Virus record (IMG/VR): IMGVR_UViG_3300029258_005854
Span: 1-35,974 of that record
Strand: one strand, 5' to 3'
Source: a virus
DNA: 35,974 nt
The notes under the pieces are model-generated. The model had not been told where the DNA came from, made no database searches, and saw nothing but the letters and a program-made list of their open reading frames with translations. Numbering within the stretch: the first letter of the stretch is position 1; each line of letters starts with the position of its first letter. Position numbers and translations under genes: made by a program. Positions 31,515 through 35,974 of the stretch are shown piece by piece.

Positions 31515-32345
31515 GTGAGGAAGCAAGCGGAGCTGATCAAAGCGGGCGAGTGGGACGTGCTCCTGATCCTGGACGCCTGCCGGGCGGACTACTTCGCTGA
31601 GGTCTGCGAGCCGGCGGAGGTCGTCCGCAGCCCGGCGGGCAACACCACGCACTGGATACAGGCGCTCGGCGGCTGGTTTGAGAGCCAGCCGGTGGCCTAT
31701 GTGACCGGGAACCCGGTCGTGAACCGCGAGTTCAACAAGCGCGGCAACAACTTCCACCCCGTGTCCGTCTGGGGGGGCTGCTGGGGCGTCCACACCCGGG
31801 CCGAGGTCCCGTCCGTCCATCCCCAGGCGGTCAACGGCTACGTGGCCGGGATGGGCTACCCTCCCATGCCCTGGCAGCATCTGGTCGTCCACTACATCCA
31901 GCCGCACGCGCCGTACATCGGCGAGCCGCCGCTGGGCCTCTCCCGGCCCTGGAAGAATATGCCCTGGGCGAAGCTCCAGGGCGAGATCCGCGACCGCTGT
32001 TTCCGCCCGGATGAGATCGTCGGCGGGATCGGCATGAGCTGGGAGGAGGTCCGCGCGGCCTACCGGGGCAACCTGCGCCTGGTCTGGCAGGCCGCCCGGC
32101 AGCTCGCCCGCGAGTTTATCCGCGCCGGGCGGCGTGTCGTCGTCACAAGCGACCACGGGGAGTTCCTCGGCGAGCAGGGACGCTTCGGGCACGAGTGGGA
32201 ATGGGGCAACGAGCCGATCCTCCGCGAGGTGCCGTGGCTGGAACTCGCCGCTGACGCGGCGGAAGGCAGAAGGCAGAAGGCAGAAGGCAGAAGTGACGGC
32301 AAGACGACCACCGAACAGAAGCTGGAGGCCCTGGGCTATGCCTGA
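31515..32345 (+). CDS. Alkaline phosphatase/sulfatase-superfamily protein 1
   Basis: A 276-residue protein with the superfamily's metal-site pattern: DVLLILDACRADYF (first Asp), SPAGNTTHWI (probable Thr/Ser nucleophile), VVTSDHGEFLGEQ (Asp-His pair) and FGHEWEWGNEPILREVPWLE (final His). The C-terminal EQKLEALGYA matches the family's usual end. The stretch before it (about 248-262) is an in-frame AAGGCAG repeat. It probably hydrolyses or transfers a phosphate or sulphate ester on a surface glycan; the substrate is unknown. GTG start with GAGGAGGT upstream. Its stop overlaps the paralogue's start. Confidence 0.75.
   Translation: MRKQAELIKAGEWDVLLILDACRADYFAEVCEPAEVVRSPAGNTTHWIQALGGWFESQPVAYVTGNPVVNREFNKRGNNFHPVSVWGGCWGVHTRAEVPSVHPQAVNGYVAGMGYPPMPWQHLVVHYIQPHAPYIGEPPLGLSRPWKNMPWAKLQGEIRDRCFRPDEIVGGIGMSWEEVRAAYRGNLRLVWQAARQLAREFIRAGRRVVVTSDHGEFLGEQGRFGHEWEWGNEPILREVPWLELAADAAEGRRQKAEGRSDGKTTTEQKLEALGYA
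32263..32293 (+). repeat. AAGGCAG repeat near the 3' end of phosphatase gene 1
   Basis: Four heptanucleotide copies in frame, inserted between the metal-site region and the final helix of the protein. Confidence 0.88.
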
Positions 32346-33099
32346 GCTGCCCGCGCAAATCGACCTGCTGCGCTCGACGGACTGGCGGACGCTGATCATC
32401 CTGGACGCCTGCCGCTGGGACGTCTTCGAGGCCGTCCTGGCGCACTGCATTCCGCGCGGCCTCCAGCCCCGGCCCGTCCGCTCGCCCGCCACCTGCACCG
32501 CCGAGTGGCTCATCGCCGTCAAGCCCGCCCTGGAGGCGGAGGACACGACCTACTACACCGCGAACGCCTTCGTCGAGCGCGAGCGCGCCGGGCGCGGCCT
32601 GCGCGTGGACCTGCGCAACGTCTGGCTCCGCCACATGACGCCGTGCGGGCTGGACGGGCGGCAGACCGTCCAGCCGTGGGTGATGAACGCCGTCGTCCTG
32701 CGCCAGGAGATGCCGGCCGGGGTCTGTCCCAGGCCGCGCGCGCGGCGCGTGGTGCACTACGCGCAGCCGCACTACCCGCCGGTGGCGATGAAGCTGTCGG
32801 CGGTCTCCGGCTGCCGGTGCGATTACGAGGCCAGCGCGGAGGTGGTCATGCGCGCCGCGCTGCATCTGGCGGGGCTGCTGCCGGGGCCGACGGTGATCAC
32901 CGCCGACCACGGCGACATGCAGGGCGAGGACGACCTCTACGGACACGACTGCCGCTGGGACAGGCCGGAGCTCTGGACTGTCCCGTGGCTGGAGCTCGCC
33001 GCTGACGCGGCGGAAGGCAGAAGGCGGAAGGCAGAAGGCAGAAGTGACGACGACGACACAACAGTCGAACAGAACCTGGAGGCGCTCGGCTATGCCTGA
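32338..33099 (+). CDS. Alkaline phosphatase/sulfatase-superfamily protein 2 (tandem paralogue)
   Basis: A 253-residue paralogue: LIILDACRWDVFEAV, SPATCTAEWL, VITADHGDMQGED and YGHDCRWDRPELWTVPWLE. It keeps all metal-site positions seen in protein 1. The body is much diverged from protein 1, but the last 45 or so residues, including the AAGGCAG-derived AEGRRRKAEGR and EQNLEALGYA, are nearly identical to it, suggesting recombination at the repeat. ATG start inside the previous stop (ATGCCTGA); the same octamer couples it to the next gene. Confidence 0.73.
   Translation: MPELPAQIDLLRSTDWRTLIILDACRWDVFEAVLAHCIPRGLQPRPVRSPATCTAEWLIAVKPALEAEDTTYYTANAFVERERAGRGLRVDLRNVWLRHMTPCGLDGRQTVQPWVMNAVVLRQEMPAGVCPRPRARRVVHYAQPHYPPVAMKLSAVSGCRCDYEASAEVVMRAALHLAGLLPGPTVITADHGDMQGEDDLYGHDCRWDRPELWTVPWLELAADAAEGRRRKAEGRSDDDDTTVEQNLEALGYA
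33013..33044 (+). repeat. AAGGCAG repeat near the 3' end of phosphatase gene 2
   Basis: Four heptanucleotide copies, one with a G for A change, at the same position as in the paralogue and in the same frame. Confidence 0.88.
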
Positions 33100-34417
33100 C
33101 GCTGATCTCACCGTCGTCTGTGCGGCGTCGCCGGGCCGCTGGATCCCCCGCGCCCGGCGGCTCATGGCCTCCGTCTGGCGCTACGCGCCGGAGGTGGACG
33201 CGCGGATCCACGTCGTGGACCCCTGGTCCAAGGCCCGCCGCTTCCGCGCCTTGAGCTCCGTCGAAGGGGCAGTCCATCTGCTGCACCTCGACTGTGACTG
33301 CCTCTGCGCCGGCTCCGTGCTCGACGTGCCCAGGGGCCGGCTGGTCTCCCGCCGCGCCCCCATCCACGGCCACCCGAAGTGGGACGAGGACTGCTACCGC
33401 GACATGCTGGCGGACTTCGGCCTGCCCTACCGCACGCTCCCCCTGCCCGGCCTGTTCCTCTGCGACGCCGCCGTGGCCCGCTGGATCGCCGCAAGGGAGG
33501 GCCTCTGGCGGGAGCGCTACCTGGCGTCCCACTTCCGCCCCATGAAGCGCCACCCGAACCCGGACACCGTCACGCTCGCCCTCACCCTGGCCGAGCGCGG
33601 CATTACGGACGCCGAGACGACCTGGGTCGGCCCGGAGACGTTTTCCTTCCAGGGCGCCGACCCCCGGCCCGGCGTCGTGCACCACTTCGGCACGGCCACC
33701 TACGCGAAGCTCGAGGAGAAGGGACTCCTCTGGACCGAACTGGAGGCGAGGCGACTCATGACCGCAGGCGAGATTGAGGACGTCGAGGAGATCTACGACG
33801 AGGAGTACCACCGCGTGGCCGGCAAGCGCGGCGAGAAGCAGTGGCCCGCCAAGCAGGACATGGCCCGCGCCATCCACGAGCTGCTCGGGCCGCGCAGCGT
33901 CATCGACGTGGGCTGCGGGCGCGGCTGGTGGCTGGAGTACTGGGCCCGCGAGCATCCGGCCGTCCACGTCGTCGGGATGGACGGCTGCGCGCGGCTCATC
34001 AAGCAGACCGGCCAGTGCGACGACCTGGTCCGGCCGCTCATCAACTCGTGCGACCTGCGCGTGCCGGACTGGTGGCGGCCCTGGACGGAGCACGCGGCCT
34101 GGCCGTTCGACCTGGTCATGTGCGTCGAGGTGGCCGAGCACCTGCACGAGGGGCACGCCGGCGCGCTCATCTACGGCCTGACGCGGCTGGCCGGGCCGGA
34201 CGGGACGGTGTTCTTCAGCGCCGCGCGGCCGCGCCAGAAGGGCCGGCACCACGTCAACCTGCGCCGCAAGGACTGGTGGGCGGACCAGTTCCGGCTGCAC
34301 GGCTGGGACAGCGTCCCGCCGCTGCGGCGGACGTGGCAGGCGTCGCTCAACAAGCAGGGGCAGTTCGGCTGGAACATCCGCAAGAACGCCATGTTCTTCC
34401 GCCGGGGAGAGGCATGA
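33092..34417 (+). CDS. Glycosyltransferase-methyltransferase fusion
   Basis: A 441-residue protein. Residues 1-215 form a GT-A-like domain (LTVVCAASPGRWIPRARRLM, the metal-binding LLHLDCDCLCAGS near 62-74, LPGLFLCDAAVARW). Residues about 255-430 form a class I SAM methyltransferase with motif I VIDVGCGRGWW, then VVGMDGC and FDLVMCVEVAEHLHEG. ATG 33092 overlaps the phosphatase 2 stop. The fusion could add and then methylate a sugar on the same acceptor. The stop is followed at once by element R4. Confidence 0.8.
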   Translation: MPDADLTVVCAASPGRWIPRARRLMASVWRYAPEVDARIHVVDPWSKARRFRALSSVEGAVHLLHLDCDCLCAGSVLDVPRGRLVSRRAPIHGHPKWDEDCYRDMLADFGLPYRTLPLPGLFLCDAAVARWIAAREGLWRERYLASHFRPMKRHPNPDTVTLALTLAERGITDAETTWVGPETFSFQGADPRPGVVHHFGTATYAKLEEKGLLWTELEARRLMTAGEIEDVEEIYDEEYHRVAGKRGEKQWPAKQDMARAIHELLGPRSVIDVGCGRGWWLEYWAREHPAVHVVGMDGCARLIKQTGQCDDLVRPLINSCDLRVPDWWRPWTEHAAWPFDLVMCVEVAEHLHEGHAGALIYGLTRLAGPDGTVFFSAARPRQKGRHHVNLRRKDWWADQFRLHGWDSVPPLRRTWQASLNKQGQFGWNIRKNAMFFRRGEA

Positions 34418-34554
34418 ACCACGACGACCACCACGAGCACAACGGACGGCCAGGATCGGGGGGGACGACGGGAGCAAGTTCTGTGCGCCGTTGTCGTTCC
34501 CCTCGTTCAGTCGCAGCCGTTGCTGTCCGTCGTGATCGTCGTGATCGTTGTGGT
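34418..34554. repeat. Palindromic repeat element R4
   Basis: The left arm ACCACGACGACCACCACGAG starts directly after the upstream stop codon. The inverted right arm CCGTCGTGATCGTCGTGATC to GTTGTGGT ends at 34554. Beyond it GAGACCGCCGTTTCTGGAGAGGAGG gives the next gene its ribosome-binding site. This right side recurs almost unchanged in R5. Confidence 0.85.
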
Positions 34555-34586
34555 GAGACCGCCGTTTCTGGAGAGGAGGTGCACTG

Positions 34587-35120
34587 ATGGCTGGACCGAA
34601 GACGTACGGACACGCGCGGGTCCTCTGCGACCTGCTCCGCGACCGGCGCTATGCGAGGGGCGCGGAGATCGGCGTCAACCACGGCATGACCGCGCTCTAC
34701 CTGCTGGAGCATCTGCCCGGCATCGAGCGCTACTACGCCGTGGACCCCTGGGAGGCGGACTCCACCTACCTGGAGACGCTCAGTCCCGAGAAACGCCGCA
34801 CGCAGGCCGAGTTTGATGCGGCCTACGCCGGCTTCCTGGCGCGCATCCTGCCCTATGCGGGGAAGGTGGCCGTTCTGCGGCTCGACAGCTTGTGGGCCGC
34901 CGACGCCATCCCACGCTGGACGCTCGACTGGGCCTTCATCGACGGCGTGCATACCTCGACGCACTGCCGCTGCGATATCGACGACTGGGTACCAAAGGTA
35001 GTCCACGGTGGCCTGCTGGCCGGGCACGATTACAACATGCCGGGCGTCAGGAAGGCCGTGGATGAGCGCTTCCGGCGCGTCCACGTGGCCCCGGAGAACG
35101 TCTGGTGGGTGGAGGTCTGA
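34587..35120 (+). CDS. Class I SAM-dependent methyltransferase
   Basis: A 177-residue protein of the Methyltransf_24/cephalosporin-hydroxylase-like type seen in surface-glycan clusters: GAEIGVNHGMTALYLLEHLP (motif I, about 28-47), RYYAVDPWEAD, WAFIDGVHTSTHCRCDIDDW and GGLLAGHDYNMPGVRKAVDE. It probably methylates a sugar or small molecule together with the neighbouring transferases. ATG follows GAGAGGAGGTGC delivered by R4. Confidence 0.82.
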   Translation: MAGPKTYGHARVLCDLLRDRRYARGAEIGVNHGMTALYLLEHLPGIERYYAVDPWEADSTYLETLSPEKRRTQAEFDAAYAGFLARILPYAGKVAVLRLDSLWAADAIPRWTLDWAFIDGVHTSTHCRCDIDDWVPKVVHGGLLAGHDYNMPGVRKAVDERFRRVHVAPENVWWVEV

Positions 35121-35125
35121 TGCCC

Positions 35126-35261
35126 AAGGCAGAAGGCAGAAGGCAGAAGGCAGAAGGAACGACAGCCGCGCCGTCGTGCCGTTGTTGCCCCCGTCGCGCC
35201 GTTGCCGTCCGTCGTGATCGTTGTGATCGTCGTGGTGAGACCGCCGTTTCTGGAGAGGAGG
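35126..35261. repeat. Repeat element R5: AAGGCAG tract plus palindromic right arm
   Basis: Four AAGGCAG units (35126-35158) replace the usual left arm. The right side 35199-35261 matches 34517-34579 at 60 of 63 positions, including the GAGACCGCCGTTTCTGGAGAGGAGG leader. All three differences are C/T changes at the variable position of the repeat units. Confidence 0.87.
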
Positions 35262-35268
35262 CGCCCGT

Positions 35269-35974
35269 ATGAGCGACCTGACCCTGATCTACGCCGTGAC
35301 GCCGACGCAGCCCTACGTCCGCTACGCGGCGGCCAGCATCTACAGCGCCCTGCGCTCCAACCCAACAGTGCGCATCGCGCTCTGCGAGAGCGCGGCGATG
35401 GTGCCGGACAACCCGGCCACCGGCAAACCCTACCCGGAAGCCCTCCACGTGAACGCGCTGTGCGAGCTCACCACGGCGGAGCGTAGCGAAGCCGGGTCGT
35501 CTGCCGTTGCCGTTCCTTCTGCCTTCTCCCTTCTGCCTTCTTCCTTCGCCGTCCTCATGGACGCCGATACCTGGGTCCACGGCGACCTGCGTGAGCTGCT
35601 GCCGGGGGAGGGCGACGACGTCAGCCTTCGCACCGCGCACCCCTGGACGACCGGGCAGATCGACCGCAACGGCTGGCACGACATCTGCGACTATTGTGAT
35701 GGCCCGGCTCGGGCCGGCCATCCGCAACTGGATGCGGGCCCTGCCGACCTGCAACCTGCCCTACCCGGTCCACCTGCAGCGGCGGGAGGACTGGTGGATG
35801 CTGGACCAGCTCGCCCTGAGCGCCGCCGTCGCCGGCTTCGGCTGGCACGTCCGCGAGCTCGGCGCGGAGCACTTCTCCCGGAACTTCTCCGGCGAGAAGG
35901 GCGGCATTATCCACCACCTCGGCAAGAACACCGACCCGTTCAACCCCAAGTTCTGGGAGAGGAGCTTCCGATGA
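35269..35974 (+). CDS. Glycosyltransferase with an internal frame break and repeat insertion
   Basis: The N-terminal part (from ATG 35269) is a GT-A domain: MSDLTLIYAVTPTQPYVRYA, then the DxD strand FAVLMDADTWVHGDL near residue 93. Just before it an inverted AAGGCAG tract (35515-35547) is read in frame as VPSAFSLLPSSFA. After GWHDICDY the sensible sequence moves to the +1 frame (MARLGPAIRNWM, RREDWWMLDQLALSAA, HHLGKNTDPFNPKFWERSF) to a TGA at 35972. Removing one base within TATTGTGATGG (35692-35702) would rejoin the frames as DYWMARLGP. This is a real mutation, a sequencing error, or programmed slippage. The final ATGA suggests that another gene follows. Confidence 0.65.
   Translation, partial: MSDLTLIYAVTPTQPYVRYAAASIYSALRSNPTVRIALCESAAMVPDNPATGKPYPEALHVNALCELTTAERSEAGSSAVAVPSAFSLLPSSFAVLMDADTWVHGDLRELLPGEGDDVSLRTAHPWTTGQIDRNGWHDICDYCDGPARAGHPQLDAGPADLQPALPGPPAAAGGLVDAGPARPERRRRRLRLARPRARRGALLPELLRREGRHYPPPRQEHRPVQPQVLGEELPM
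35515..35547 (-). repeat. Inverted AAGGCAG repeat inside the last glycosyltransferase
   Basis: The heptanucleotide tract is in the opposite orientation to the other copies (CTTCTGCCTTCT-type) and is still open in the host gene's frame. Confidence 0.85.

Noticed and set aside
24211-35547. CRISPR array from regularly spaced short repeats
   Set aside because: The repeats are short tandem or palindromic units without unique spacers of constant length, lie within or between genes, and no cas genes are present.

Overview
This is a high-GC phage or prophage region. Long coding-dense runs with strong GGAGG ribosome-binding sites point to a bacterial host. The intergenic sequence carries dispersed, low-complexity repeats (CACGAAG-type, AAGGCAG-type, AACGGC-type, and GCCGGCAAGATGCCGGC-like) of a kind I associate with Planctomycetes and related phyla; that assignment is an inference from pattern memory. 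No host housekeeping protein is present. The only cellular-type gene is a tRNA-Pro.

Layout. (1) 1-7827, minus strand: an early/replication module. From its promoter-proximal side it holds a PD-(D/E)XK nuclease (DUF3799-like), a RecA-type ATPase (AAA_24-like), a DUF669 protein, a RusA resolvase, a zinc-finger protein, an SF2 helicase, a prim-pol/DUF3987 primase-helicase, and a ParB-domain/DNA-methylase fusion cut by the window edge. A 260-bp array of CCTATTGA-like units in both orientations lies between the last two and is a candidate origin. A small plus-strand gene with its own promoter sits inside the module. (2) 7828-8125: divergent control region with dyads. (3) 8126-10484, plus strand: sigma-like regulator, small protein and large serine integrase, coupled by ATGA overlaps. 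The integrase reading frame ends inside tRNA-Pro(CGG) on the opposite strand. (4) 10506-11148: no gene, host-type repeats. (5) 11199-27051, plus strand: a Mu-like head (small-terminase-like protein, portal-gpF fusion, protease/scaffold with an internal scaffold start, two decoration proteins, gpT-type capsid, gp36, gpG, gp37) joined to a siphovirus-like tail (tube, frameshifted chaperone pair, tape measure, tail-tip proteins). No large terminase is visible, and the portal N-terminus is broken. (6) 27068-35974: accessory genes (a triple-domain glycosyltransferase, lipoprotein, two alkaline-phosphatase/sulfatase-superfamily proteins, glycosyltransferase-methyltransferase fusion, methyltransferase, and a frame-disrupted glycosyltransferase), mostly separated by imperfect palindromic elements.

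Two things stand out. First, most gene-to-gene junctions in region 6 are occupied by palindromic AC-rich repeat elements. The same repeats, plus a 7-bp AAGGCAG tandem repeat, also run in frame inside coding sequences. Second, many virion proteins carry mucin-like Thr/Pro/Ala-rich C-terminal tails or linkers, next to a glycosyltransferase with a DAH motif and a WG-x-x-E motif resembling those of polypeptide GalNAc-transferases. Together they suggest a phage-encoded virion glycosylation system. No endolysin, repressor, Mu transposase or CRISPR array was found in the window.
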